From contig NZ_JANTHX010000004.1 in assembly GCF_024752305.1 (NCBI RefSeq), forward strand, positions 473,549 through 537,548: a stretch of DNA of 64,000 bases, read 5' to 3'. The stretch comes from Protaetiibacter mangrovi (lineage in GTDB: Bacteria; Actinomycetota; Actinomycetes; Actinomycetales; Microbacteriaceae). This document shows, one piece after another, positions 53,004-62,148 of the stretch. The position numbers and the translations under genes were made by a program. Under the pieces are notes generated by a model. The model ran no database searches and had not been told where the DNA came from. It saw nothing but the letters and a program-made list of their open reading frames with translations. How positions within the stretch are numbered: position 1 is the first letter of the stretch; each line of letters starts with the position of its first letter.

Positions 53004-54533
53004 GTGAGCAACAACATCCTGGAGATGCGCGGCATCACCAAGACCTTCCCGGGCGTCAAGGCGCTGTCGGATGTGACGATCGAGGTCGCCCGCGGCGAGA
53101 TCCACGCCATCTGCGGCGAGAACGGCGCAGGCAAGTCCACCCTCATGAAGGTGCTGTCGGGCGTGTACCCGCACGGCAGCTACGAGGGCGACATCGTCTT
53201 CGAGGGCGAGACCGTGGCGTTCCGCGACCTCTCGGACTCCGAGGCCAAGGGCATCGTCATCATCCACCAGGAGCTCGCCCTCAGCCCCTACCTGTCGATC
53301 GCCGAGAACATCTTCCTCAACAACGAGGTCACGTCGCGCACCGGCCTCATCGACTGGAACAAGACCAACCACGAGGCCCGCACGCTGCTCGCGCGCGTCG
53401 GCCTGCGCGACAACCCGATGACGCCGATCCGCCAGCTGGGCGTCGGCAAGCAGCAGCTCGTCGAGATCGCCAAGGCGCTCTCCAAGCAGGTCAAGCTGCT
53501 CATCCTCGACGAGCCGACCGCGGCGCTCAACGACGAGGACTCGGACCACCTGCTCGATCTGATCCTGCACCTCAAGGGGCAGGGGATCACGTCGATCATC
53601 ATCAGCCACAAGCTCAACGAGATCAAAAAGATCGCCGACTCGGTGACCGTCATCCGCGACGGCAAGACGATCGAGACGATGCAGCGCCAGGACGTCTCCG
53701 AGGAGCGCATCATCAAGGACATGGTCGGCCGCGACCTCGAGCACCGCTACCCCGACCACGAGCCGCACATCGGCGAGGAGCTGCTGCGCGTCGAGGACTG
53801 GACCGCCCACCACCCGCAGGACTCGAGCCGCGTCGTCGTCGACAACGTGAGCCTCAACGTGCGCGCCGGCGAGATCGTCGGCATCGCGGGCCTCATGGGC
53901 GCCGGCCGCACCGAGTTCGCGATGAGCCTCTTCGGCCACTCCTACGGATCGCGGATCTCGGGCAAGGTCTTCAAGCGCGGCAAGGAGATCAAGACGCGCA
54001 CGGTCGCCGAGGCGATCCAGAACGGCATCGCCTACGCGACCGAGGACCGCAAGACCTACGGGCTCAACCTCATCGAGGACATCAAGCGCAACATCTCGAT
54101 GGCCTCGCTGCGCAAGCTCGAGCGCTGGGGCCTCGTGCACGACAACGAGGAGTACAAGGTCGCCGACGACTTCCGGAAGTCGATGAACATCAAGGCGCCC
54201 AACGTGCTCGTCAAGACGGGCAAGCTCTCCGGCGGCAACCAACAGAAGGTGGTGCTGTCGAAGTGGATCTACTCCGATCCCGACGTGCTCATCCTCGATG
54301 AGCCCACCCGCGGCATCGACGTCGGCGCCAAGTACGAGATCTACACGATCATCAACAGGCTCGCGGCCGAGGGGAAGGGCATCATCGTCATCTCCTCCGA
54401 GCTGCCGGAGCTGCTCGGGATCTCGGATCGCATCTACGCGATCTCCGAGGGCCGGATCACCGGCGAGCTGCCCATCGAGGAGGCCACCCCGGAGGCCGTC
54501 CTCACCCTCATGACCATGGAACGCCCCCGCTGA
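53004..54533 (+). CDS. mmsA: Multiple-monosaccharide ABC transporter, double ATPase
   Basis: 509 residues from GTG with GAGGAAAG upstream. Two fused ABC domains: the first has Walker [10 protein letters not shown] (about 38-46), signature [15 protein letters not shown] and Walker [12 protein letters not shown]; the second has a P-loop GLMGAGRTE lacking the Lys, with [15 protein letters not shown] and [12 protein letters not shown], the normal asymmetry of RbsA/XylG-type proteins. It powers uptake through MmsB. Confidence 0.95.
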   Translation: MSNNILEMRGITKTFPGVKALSDVTIEVARGEIHAICGENGAGKSTLMKVLSGVYPHGSYEGDIVFEGETVAFRDLSDSEAKGIVIIHQELALSPYLSIAENIFLNNEVTSRTGLIDWNKTNHEARTLLARVGLRDNPMTPIRQLGVGKQQLVEIAKALSKQVKLLILDEPTAALNDEDSDHLLDLILHLKGQGITSIIISHKLNEIKKIADSVTVIRDGKTIETMQRQDVSEERIIKDMVGRDLEHRYPDHEPHIGEELLRVEDWTAHHPQDSSRVVVDNVSLNVRAGEIVGIAGLMGAGRTEFAMSLFGHSYGSRISGKVFKRGKEIKTRTVAEAIQNGIAYATEDRKTYGLNLIEDIKRNISMASLRKLERWGLVHDNEEYKVADDFRKSMNIKAPNVLVKTGKLSGGNQQKVVLSKWIYSDPDVLILDEPTRGIDVGAKYEIYTIINRLAAEGKGIIVISSELPELLGISDRIYAISEGRITGELPIEEATPEAVLTLMTMERPR

Positions 54534-54559
54534 CCCGCGGACGACACGAAGGAACCGCA

Positions 54560-55804
54560 ATGTCCGAACCCACTACCCCGACCCCGACGGAGTCGCAGGC
54601 GGTCGGCGGGAACGTCAACCCGGCAGACAACAAGTTCACCGCCTGGCTGAGCCACGTGCTCGCCGACCTCGGCAAGAACGGCATCTTCATCGCGCTCATC
54701 GCGGTGGTCGTGCTGTTCTCGTTCACGACGAACGGCATCCTGCTGCGCCCGCAGAACATCTCGAACCTCATCGTGCAGAACGGGTACATCCTCGTGCTCG
54801 CGATCGGCATGGTGATGGTCATCATCGCCGGCCACATCGACCTCTCGGTCGGATCGGTCGCCGCGTTCGTCGGCGCGTGCTCGGGCGTCTTCGCGGTGCA
54901 CTGGGGCCTGCCCTGGTGGCTCTCGATCGCCCTGTCGCTGCTGATCGGCGCCCTCGTCGGCGTCTGGCAGGGCTTCTGGATCGCCTTCGTCGGCATCCCG
55001 GCGTTCATCGTGACGCTGGCGGGCATGCTCATCTTCCGCGGACTCGCGCTCGTGGTGCTCGGCAACGCCAACATCGGCTCCTTCCCCGCGGAGTACCGGG
55101 CGCTCGGCAACGGCTTCCTCACGAACGTGTTCGGCGAGTTCGAGATCGACCCGCTGACGCTCGCGATCGGCGGTCTCGCGATCGTGCTGCTCGTGATCCA
55201 GCAGCTGCGCTCGCGCCGGGGTCGCGTCAAGTACGGCCAGGAGGTCGAGCCGGCCGCGTGGTTCATCGTCAAGCTCGTACTCGTCTCGGCGGCGATCGCG
55301 TTCTTCGCGTACTCGCTCGCCTCGTACAAGGGCATCCCGGTCACCCTCATCGTGCTGGCGGCGCTCGTGCTCATCTACGGCATCGTCATGAGCCGCACGG
55401 TGTTCGGCCGCCACATCTACGCGATCGGCGGCAACCGCCACGCGGCCGAGCTCTCGGGCATCAAGACCCGTCGCGTCGACTTCTGGCTGTTCGTGAACAT
55501 GGGCACGCTGGCGGCGCTCGCCGGCCTCATCTTCACGGCGCGACTCAACCTCGCCGGCCCGAAGGCCGGTGACGGTTTCGAGCTCGAGGCGATCTCGGCG
55601 GCCTTCATCGGCGGTGCGGCGGTGCAGGGCGGCGTCGGCACCATCGGCGGCGCGATCATCGGTGGTCTCATCATCGGCGTGCTCAACAACGGCATGTCGA
55701 TCATGGGCATCGGCATCGAGTGGCAGCAGGCCGTCAAGGGCCTCGTGCTGCTGCTCGCGGTCGCCTTCGACGTCTACAACAAGCGGCGGTCCGGGCGCTC
55801 GTAG
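54560..55804 (+). CDS. mmsB: Multiple-monosaccharide ABC transporter permease
   Basis: 414 residues, about 10 TM helices. The family core GHIDLSVGSVAAFVG (about 94-108), the EAISAAFIGGAAVQGG loop and the GVLNNGMSIMGI run identify the XylH/GguB/MmsB type. Forms the membrane channel of the ChvE-MmsA-MmsB importer. It starts 26 bp after mmsA with AAGGAA upstream. The operon probably ends at a 26-bp-arm hairpin at 55818. Confidence 0.95.
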   Translation: MSEPTTPTPTESQAVGGNVNPADNKFTAWLSHVLADLGKNGIFIALIAVVVLFSFTTNGILLRPQNISNLIVQNGYILVLAIGMVMVIIAGHIDLSVGSVAAFVGACSGVFAVHWGLPWWLSIALSLLIGALVGVWQGFWIAFVGIPAFIVTLAGMLIFRGLALVVLGNANIGSFPAEYRALGNGFLTNVFGEFEIDPLTLAIGGLAIVLLVIQQLRSRRGRVKYGQEVEPAAWFIVKLVLVSAAIAFFAYSLASYKGIPVTLIVLAALVLIYGIVMSRTVFGRHIYAIGGNRHAAELSGIKTRRVDFWLFVNMGTLAALAGLIFTARLNLAGPKAGDGFELEAISAAFIGGAAVQGGVGTIGGAIIGGLIIGVLNNGMSIMGIGIEWQQAVKGLVLLLAVAFDVYNKRRSGRS

Positions 55805-55817
55805 CCCGCATCATCCT

Positions 55818-55873
55818 GAGGCGTCACGTCGTGTCGCTTGCGCGTCGCGCAAGACGACACGACGTGACGCCTC
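55818..55873. repeat. Very long near-perfect hairpin after mmsB
   Basis: A 19-bp stem (GAGGCGTCACGTCGTGTCG and its complement) continued by CTTGCGC-GTC-GCGCAAG, with one bulged A: 26 paired positions and a 3-nt loop. It begins 13 bp after the mmsB stop. No T tract follows. Far longer than a normal terminator; see also 8090-8147. Confidence 0.85.
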
Positions 55874-55953
55874 GGTTGTCTTTCGGCGGGTCTTGCGTCG
55901 GGCTTGCGGGCGTCGCGACGCGGATGCTGCAAGAAGTCGACAGTTTCGCGGCA

Positions 55954-55998
55954 ATTCACATGCAGGTCTTGTGAATCTCTGACGGCGAGACCTACAGT
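55954..55998 (+). promoter_or_regulatory. Promoter and palindrome of the beta-helix enzyme gene
   Basis: -35 TTGTGA (55969-55974), 18-bp spacer, -10 TACAGT (55993-55998). ATTCACA-N9-TGTGAAT (55954-55976) overlaps the -35, a candidate regulator site. The leader is about 50 nt with a GAGAGAAACGAG stretch. Confidence 0.6.
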
Positions 55999-56058
55999 CG
56001 GGCTCGATTCTCGTCGCACGACGTCGTGCGGCCCCCACACGAGAGAAACGAGTCGACG

Positions 56059-58071
56059 ATGACCCGTCCCCCCACCACCCTCGCCGTGCTGCTCGCCACG
56101 GCCCTCGCGGCGACCGGCGTGCTCGCCGGAACCGCATCCGCCTCCGCGTCGCCGGCGGCGCCCGTCGTGACGCGCGCCGCGATCGACCCCGCCCTCGTCG
56201 CCGGCCGAGGTGCCGAGCTGGGCGTCGTCCAGCAGGAGGCCGAGAACGCGACCCACACCGGCACCGTCATCGGACCGGACCGCACGGCCTACACGCTCGC
56301 CGCCGAGGCCTCGGGCCGGAGCGCGGTGCGACTCACCGCCGGGCAGTACGTCGAGTTCACCCTGCCCGCCGCGGCGAACGCGATCACGGTGCGCTACAGC
56401 ATCCCGGACGCGCCGACCGGCGGCGGGATCACGGCGCCCCTCGGCGTCAAGGTCGGCAGCGGCCCGACCCGCACCATGACGCTGACCTCCCAGTACTCCT
56501 GGCTCTACAACCAGTACCCGTTCACGAACGACCCGAACGCGCAGCTGCTGCACCCCGACTGGTGGATCACCGAGTGCGGCTGCGTGCCGAGCCCGGACTA
56601 CCAGGTGCAGACGCCGTTCCGTCCGATGCACTTCTACGACGAGCAGCGCATGCTGCTGGGGCGCAGCTACCCGGCCGGGACCGTCATCCGGCTCACCATG
56701 CCCGCCGGATCGAGCGCGGCATGGACGATCATCGACCTGCTCGACTCGCAGGCGGTCGGCGCGCCGCACGTGCGGCTGAAGGCCGCCAACGCGCTGCTGT
56801 TCGGCGCCGACCCCACCGGTCGGCGCGACTCCGCCCCCGCGATCGAGAAGGCCATCCGGTGGGCGAAGAAGCTGCACCTGCCGGTGTACGTGCCGCCGGG
56901 GGTCTACCGGGTCGACCGGCACATCGTCGTCGACGACGTCACGATCGAGGGTGCCGGCAGCTGGTACACGATCTTCCGCGGCTCGGAGGTCGCGCTCGCG
57001 GAGCCCGCCCCCGACGGCTCGGTGCACACGGGCGTCGGCTTCTCCGGCAGGGATGCCGCAGACGGCGGCAGCACGGACGTGCACCTGTCGGGCTTCGCGA
57101 TCCAGGGCGACGTGCGCGAGCGCATCGACACCGACCAGGTCAACGGCATCGGGGGAGCGCTCAGCGACTCGACGGTCGACGACCTCTACATCCAGCACAC
57201 CAAGGTGGGCATCTGGCTCGACGGCCCGATGTCGAACGTGACCATCAGCGACACCGTGATCGTCGACCAGATCGCCGACGGCGTGAACTTCCACCGGGGC
57301 GTGACCGATTCCACCGTGCGCAACTCCTCGATCCGCAACACGGGCGACGACGCGCTGGCCATGTGGGCCGAGGACGACCAGAACGCGCGCAACTCGTTCG
57401 TCGGCAACACGGTGCAGACGCCGACCCTCGCGAACGGCATCGCGCTCTACGGCGGCACCGACCTCACGGTGCAGGGCAACCTGGTGGCGGATCCCGTCCG
57501 CGAGGGCTCGGGCATCCACCTCGGTGCGCGTTTCGGGGCGGAGCCGTTCGCCGGCACGATCCGCGTGCAGGACAACACGACCGTGCGCGCCGGAACCTAC
57601 GAGCTCAACTGGAACATCGGTCTGGGTGCGATCTGGCTGATGGCCCTCGACCGCTCGATCGACGCGGATGTGCAGGTGAGCGGCGACCACTTCCTCGACA
57701 GCACCTACAACGCGATCATGGTCGTCTCCGACTGGCCCGTGAAGGACCTCTACGAGATCCGCGGGGTGCACTTCGCGGACATCCGCGTCGACGGCACCGG
57801 CACCTCGGTGCTGAGCGCCCGCGCCGCGGGATCCGCCGACTTCCGGAACGTGGATGCGCGGAACGTCGGGGCGGTGGGCATCAACAACTGCGGCAGCTTC
57901 CATTTCACCCCCGCGGGCAGCGAGTTCGCGGTGACCGACCTCGGCGGCAACGACGGCGGCGGCACGACGGGGCCGTGGATGGCGGCGTGGGAGCTGCCGA
58001 ACACGATCACCTGCGACGACCGCCCGCCGGTCGTGGTGCCGCCCGCCCCGTCGCCCTGGGTGCAGCCGTAG
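56059..58071 (+). CDS. Secreted parallel beta-helix glycan-acting enzyme (GH87-like?)
   Basis: 670 residues. Signal MTRPPTTLAVLLATALAATG... with an Ala-rich cleavage region near ASASASPA. A carbohydrate-binding-like beta-sandwich (about 55-235: EAENATHTGTVIG, VRLTAGQYVEFTLPA, CBM6-like) is followed by a right-handed parallel beta-helix (about 250-600) with YVPPGVYRV, and acidic pairs in SIRNTGDDALAMW and TVIVDQIADGV. The layout resembles alpha-1,3-glucanases/mycodextranases (GH87), but pectin-lyase-like folds share it, so the substrate is uncertain. Its own promoter with a palindrome suggests regulated secretion. Confidence 0.78.
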   Translation: MTRPPTTLAVLLATALAATGVLAGTASASASPAAPVVTRAAIDPALVAGRGAELGVVQQEAENATHTGTVIGPDRTAYTLAAEASGRSAVRLTAGQYVEFTLPAAANAITVRYSIPDAPTGGGITAPLGVKVGSGPTRTMTLTSQYSWLYNQYPFTNDPNAQLLHPDWWITECGCVPSPDYQVQTPFRPMHFYDEQRMLLGRSYPAGTVIRLTMPAGSSAAWTIIDLLDSQAVGAPHVRLKAANALLFGADPTGRRDSAPAIEKAIRWAKKLHLPVYVPPGVYRVDRHIVVDDVTIEGAGSWYTIFRGSEVALAEPAPDGSVHTGVGFSGRDAADGGSTDVHLSGFAIQGDVRERIDTDQVNGIGGALSDSTVDDLYIQHTKVGIWLDGPMSNVTISDTVIVDQIADGVNFHRGVTDSTVRNSSIRNTGDDALAMWAEDDQNARNSFVGNTVQTPTLANGIALYGGTDLTVQGNLVADPVREGSGIHLGARFGAEPFAGTIRVQDNTTVRAGTYELNWNIGLGAIWLMALDRSIDADVQVSGDHFLDSTYNAIMVVSDWPVKDLYEIRGVHFADIRVDGTGTSVLSARAAGSADFRNVDARNVGAVGINNCGSFHFTPAGSEFAVTDLGGNDGGGTTGPWMAAWELPNTITCDDRPPVVVPPAPSPWVQP

Positions 58072-58078
58072 GCGCGGC

Positions 58079-59785
58079 TCAGCTCCGGGCGGCGATCTCG
58101 GCGCGGGCGTCGCGGTGGGCGCGGAGGACGGCCGCGCCCACCCACTCGCTGCCGCGGTAGATGTTGCCGCGGCCGAGCTCCGCAGCCAGCTGCGTCGCCC
58201 GCAGCTGGGTGATGACGCGCTGCTCGCTCGCCACGACCTTGAGCGTCGACCCGGCCTCGCGCAACCGTGCCGCATAGCGGCGCAGCACCTCGATGTGGGC
58301 GAGCCCGATCTGGTCGGTGCCGCGCAACCGCACGATCACCACCGAGTTGCGCGAGGAGGCGTCGACCTTGGGCAGCTGGGTCTCGAAGGTGGGCGCGCTC
58401 GCGAAGAACAGGCTGCCGTAGGGCTGCAGCACGACGATCTCGCCCGCTCCGACGTGCGGGCGCGGGCCGACCTCGCGCATCCGCCCGTCGTCGGTCAGCT
58501 CCACCTCGCGCACCCGCACGCGATTGGACTGCTGGGCGACGAAGAGGATGATGCCGAGTCCCACGCCGACGAGCTCCGCGAACTGCAGCGGGATGAGCAG
58601 GGTGAGCACGAAGGTCACCGCCATCACCGTGGTCTGGAGCGGGCCGGTCTTGATCACCGACATGACCCGTGTCGGCTTGATCGAGGTGACCCCGACGACG
58701 ATGAGGAGTCCCGCGAGGGCCGGCATCGCGGTGAAGGAGACGAGCGGCGACGCGACGAGCACGACGAGGGCCATCACGGCGCCCGCGACGAAGAGCGCGA
58801 GCCGCGTGCGCCCGCCCGCCTGGATGACGAGGGAGGACGCCGACATCGAGCCGCCGACCGGCATGCCCTGGAAGACTCCCGCCACGATGTTGCCGACCCC
58901 CTGACCGACGATGTCGCGCGACGCGTTCGGCGTCCTGCCGTCGGGGGTGGGGAGCCCCGCCGAGACCCCGGCGCCCTGCACGATGCAGACGAAGGCGAGC
59001 GAGAACGCGGGCACGACGAGGTAGGCGATGTCGCCCCAGCTCGGCAGCACCGGCGCCGGCAGGCCGTGCGGCACCGTGACGAGGTCGCCGATGGTCGCGA
59101 CGTGGGCGAGCGGCCCGAGGTCGACCGCCCAGGCCACGAGCGACCCGACGACCACGGCGATGACGAGGCCCAGGCTGCCGACGGGGGTCTGCGCGAAGAG
59201 CACGATGAGCAGCACCGTGAGCACGCCCACGAATACCGTGGACGGCTTCCAGTCGGCGACGTGCAGCATCGTGTCGACGGTGCGGATGACGCGGTTGTCG
59301 CCGCGGGCGTCGTAGCCGGTGAAGTTCGAGAGCTGGCCGAGCACGATGTTCACGCCGACCGCCGTGAGGAATCCCGTCATGACGGCCGTGGGGGCGAAGC
59401 GCACGAGCGTGCCGACCCGCAGCAGCCCGCCGACGACGAGCAGCACCCCCGCGATCATGCTCAGGGTGAACAGCGCCGCCTCCGGGTCGGGGCGGGACGC
59501 GAGGCCGGCGTCGGCGACGACGAGCGCCATCGCGCCCGTGGCCTGCACCGCGAGGAAGGCGCTCGACGTGACGAAGGCGGCGCCCACCATGCCGAACAGG
59601 TAGGCGTAGAGTCCGGCGATCGGGTTGACGCCCGCGAGCAGCCCGGATGCCAGACCGTCGGGCACGCTCTCGACGCCGAGCACGACTCCGGCGACGACGT
59701 CCTTGCCGAGGGTGCGCCGCGAGAACGCCGAAGCCACCCGGCCGCGCACCGCGGCGATCCCGGATGGGGGAGTCGCGGCAGCCAT
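58079..59785 (-). CDS. SulP-family anion transporter with STAS domain
   Basis: 568 residues. About 12 TM segments (roughly 22-420), with the SulP opening VVAGVVLGVESVPDGLASGLLAGVNPIAGLYAYLFGMVGAAF, then a cytoplasmic STAS domain (about 440-550, VVILRLRGTDQIGLAHIEVLRRYAARL). Carries sulfate, bicarbonate or a carboxylate; not assignable. It lies 13 bp downstream of the GntR/FadR gene on the same strand and is probably co-transcribed. Confidence 0.9.
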   Translation of the reverse strand: MAAATPPSGIAAVRGRVASAFSRRTLGKDVVAGVVLGVESVPDGLASGLLAGVNPIAGLYAYLFGMVGAAFVTSSAFLAVQATGAMALVVADAGLASRPDPEAALFTLSMIAGVLLVVGGLLRVGTLVRFAPTAVMTGFLTAVGVNIVLGQLSNFTGYDARGDNRVIRTVDTMLHVADWKPSTVFVGVLTVLLIVLFAQTPVGSLGLVIAVVVGSLVAWAVDLGPLAHVATIGDLVTVPHGLPAPVLPSWGDIAYLVVPAFSLAFVCIVQGAGVSAGLPTPDGRTPNASRDIVGQGVGNIVAGVFQGMPVGGSMSASSLVIQAGGRTRLALFVAGAVMALVVLVASPLVSFTAMPALAGLLIVVGVTSIKPTRVMSVIKTGPLQTTVMAVTFVLTLLIPLQFAELVGVGLGIILFVAQQSNRVRVREVELTDDGRMREVGPRPHVGAGEIVVLQPYGSLFFASAPTFETQLPKVDASSRNSVVIVRLRGTDQIGLAHIEVLRRYAARLREAGSTLKVVASEQRVITQLRATQLAAELGRGNIYRGSEWVGAAVLRAHRDARAEIAARS

Positions 59786-59798
59786 CCGGACCTCGCGC

Positions 59799-60533
59799 CT
59801 AGCTCGCGAGCGAGGTGAGCCGGCGCCCGGCGGTGAGCATGTGGGCGGCCATCGCCGAGGCCGCGGCGTCGCCGTCGCCGGCGCGGATCGCCTCCATGAC
59901 CGCGCTGTGCTCGGCGAGCGCCGTGCGGGCGTGCTCGACGTCTTCGACCGCGCGATCCACCCACACCCGCAGCAGCGAGCGGATGATCTGCAGCAGGTCG
60001 ACGAGCACGCTGTTGCCGGTCGTGTGCGCGAGCTCGAGGTGGAACTGGAGGTCGGATTCGACGAAGGTCGGCAGGTCGTCGAGGCTCGCCCGCATGCTGC
60101 CCAGGTGCGCCTCGAGGCGGGCGGCGCCGTCGGCGGTGATCCGCTCGGCGGCGAGCCGCGCGGCGTAGATCTCGAGGGCGCCGCGCACCTCGGCGAGCTC
60201 CTCGGTCGACCGGTGCCCGATCAGGATCCCCCAGCTGAGGCTCTGCGGCAGCAGCTCGCTCGTGGCCGAGCGCAGGTAGGTGCCGGATCCGGGTCGCACG
60301 TCGACGACGCCGAGCACCTCGAGTGCGGCGAGCGCCTCGCGGACGGCCGAGCGGCCGACCTCGAGGGTGGCGGCGAGCTGGCGCTCCGGTGGCAGGCGCG
60401 TGCCGGGCGCGATCTCCCCGCTCGTGAAGAGCTCCAGCAGCCTCGTGGTGACCGCGGAGACGGGGCTGCCGGACGGAAGACGACCGAGCGACGCCGAGAT
60501 GACGTCCGATTCGTCCTTGGGGTATGCCGGCAT
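59799..60533 (-). CDS. GntR/FadR-family (FCD) transcriptional regulator
   Basis: 244 residues. HTH: LFTSGEIAPGTRLPPERQLAATLEVGRSAVREALAALEVLG, then an FCD ligand domain with the metal set Asp (ESDLQFH), His (FHLELAH) and later His (AEHSAVMEAI). Divergent from the MFS-kinase-isomerase run, with two AACCGGTT palindromes between; it likely represses that run until a metabolite (an organic acid or sugar acid) binds. Confidence 0.9.
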   Translation of the reverse strand: MPAYPKDESDVISASLGRLPSGSPVSAVTTRLLELFTSGEIAPGTRLPPERQLAATLEVGRSAVREALAALEVLGVVDVRPGSGTYLRSATSELLPQSLSWGILIGHRSTEELAEVRGALEIYAARLAAERITADGAARLEAHLGSMRASLDDLPTFVESDLQFHLELAHTTGNSVLVDLLQIIRSLLRVWVDRAVEDVEHARTALAEHSAVMEAIRAGDGDAAASAMAAHMLTAGRRLTSLAS

Positions 60534-60610
60534 GCGGGTAACGCTAGCAAGGAGGATCCGCCGCGTGAGGCGCCGAACGGAGGGGGCGCGAGAGATTTAC
60601 CGGGAATCCG

Positions 60611-60649
60611 GTCAACCGGTTGACATTGGCGAACCGGTTGACCAATAAT
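60611..60649 (+). promoter_or_regulatory. Promoter and tandem FadR-type operators of the MFS-kinase run
   Basis: GTCAACCGGTTGAC (60611-60624, perfect 14-mer) and a second AACCGGTT core at 60632-60639, 18 bp apart. -35 TTGACA (60620-60625), 18 bp, -10 AATAAT (60644-60649) are overlapped by both sites, so binding would block RNA polymerase. The site lies between divergent regulator and transporter genes. Confidence 0.85.
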
Positions 60650-60709
60650 GATCCTCGAACGCGCGAACCCAGCGCGGGACAACGACGTCATCAGTAAGAA
60701 GGAGTCGAC

Positions 60710-62083
60710 GTGGACACCACATCCACCGCATCGCCGCTCGAGAAGTCGGCAATCAGGAAGGTCGCGGTACGGCTCGTGCCGTTCGTGGCCCTGATGTTCT
60801 TCATCAACTACCTCGATCGCACCGCGATCGGGTTCGCCGCACCGAACGGGATGAACGACGACCTCGCCCTCTCGGCGGCTCAGTTCGGGTTCGCCTCGGG
60901 CGTGTTCTTCATCGGCTACATCCTGCTCGAGGTGCCGTCGAACCTGGCCCTGCACCGCTTCGGCGCCCGTCGCTGGCTGTCGCGCATCATGGTCAGCTGG
61001 GGCATCGTCGCGCTGCTCTTCACCTGGGTGCAGAACTTCGAGCAGCTGACGATCCTGCGCTTCATCCTCGGCGTCGCGGAGGCCGGCTTCTTCCCCGGCG
61101 CGATCCTCTTCCTCTCGCTGTGGGTGCCGTCGAAGCACCGCAGCAAGATCCTCGCCCTCTTCTACCTGGCTCAGCCGCTGACCACCGTGATCGGCGCCCC
61201 GCTCGCCGGCCTCCTCATCCAGCAGCACGGGGTCTTCTTCGGCCTCGAGGGATGGCGCTTCATGTACTTCGGCGTCGCGATCCCGGCGATCATCATCGGC
61301 GTCATCGCGTGGTTCTACCTGAAGGACAAGCCCGCCGACGCCAAGTGGCTCACGACCGAGGAGCAGGAGTGGCTGACCGCCGCCCTCGCCTCCGAGAAGG
61401 CGGCGACCGAGAAGGTCGAGGCCAAGCACGACTGGAAGTCCGCGTTCCGCAGCGGACGCGTCTGGATGCTCGCCTTCGTCTACTTCGGCTTCATCTACGG
61501 CCTCTACGCCCTGGCGTTCTTCCTCCCGACGATCATCGAGGGCTTCCAGTCGCAGTTCGACGTGACCTTCGACGTGTTCCAGAAGGGCCTCATCACGGCG
61601 ATCCCGTACGTGCCCGCCGCCATCGCGCTCTGGCTGTGGTCGCGTGACGCCTCGCGTCGGGGCCTCAAGACCTGGCACATCGTGATCCCCGCGGTGGCGG
61701 GTGCCGTCGCGATCCCGCTCGCCCTGTTCGCCGGCAGCCCGGCGGCGACGATCGCCCTCATCGCGGTCACCGCGATGGCGATCTTCTCGGCCCTGCCGAA
61801 CTTCTGGACGCTGCCCACCCGGTTCCTGACGGGGGCGGCCGCCGCAGCGGGCGTCGCGCTCATCAACACGATCGGCAACCTCGCCGGCTTCAGCGCCCCG
61901 TACATCACGGGCGCCGTGCACGACTGGACCGGCGGCTACCAGGTGCCGATGTTCATCGTGGGCGGGTTCATGCTGCTCTCGGCCGTGCTCATGGTGCTGC
62001 TCGCACGGCGGGGGGCGACCGCCGTCCCGACGGCGCAGTCCGACGTGCCGGTGACGGCCACCGCGCAGGACCCCGGCAAGTAA
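60710..62083 (+). CDS. MFS transporter (anion:cation symporter type)
   Basis: 457 residues from GTG with AAGGAG 5 nt upstream. Twelve TM helices: opening FFINYLDRTAIGFA and the ACS-family core GVFFIGYILLEVPSNLALHRFGARRW, second half from about 240 (WKSAFRSGRVWML). Family members carry organic acids, sugar acids and related compounds with protons. Position under the FadR operators and just before the kinase and isomerase suggests it imports the substrate of that pathway. Confidence 0.9.
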   Translation: MDTTSTASPLEKSAIRKVAVRLVPFVALMFFINYLDRTAIGFAAPNGMNDDLALSAAQFGFASGVFFIGYILLEVPSNLALHRFGARRWLSRIMVSWGIVALLFTWVQNFEQLTILRFILGVAEAGFFPGAILFLSLWVPSKHRSKILALFYLAQPLTTVIGAPLAGLLIQQHGVFFGLEGWRFMYFGVAIPAIIIGVIAWFYLKDKPADAKWLTTEEQEWLTAALASEKAATEKVEAKHDWKSAFRSGRVWMLAFVYFGFIYGLYALAFFLPTIIEGFQSQFDVTFDVFQKGLITAIPYVPAAIALWLWSRDASRRGLKTWHIVIPAVAGAVAIPLALFAGSPAATIALIAVTAMAIFSALPNFWTLPTRFLTGAAAAAGVALINTIGNLAGFSAPYITGAVHDWTGGYQVPMFIVGGFMLLSAVLMVLLARRGATAVPTAQSDVPVTATAQDPGK

Positions 62084-62148
62084 CGATCCGGACCCGGGCG
62101 GCGGTCGACTCGACCGGCCGCCGCCCGGCCCACGTGAGGAGCACTCCC

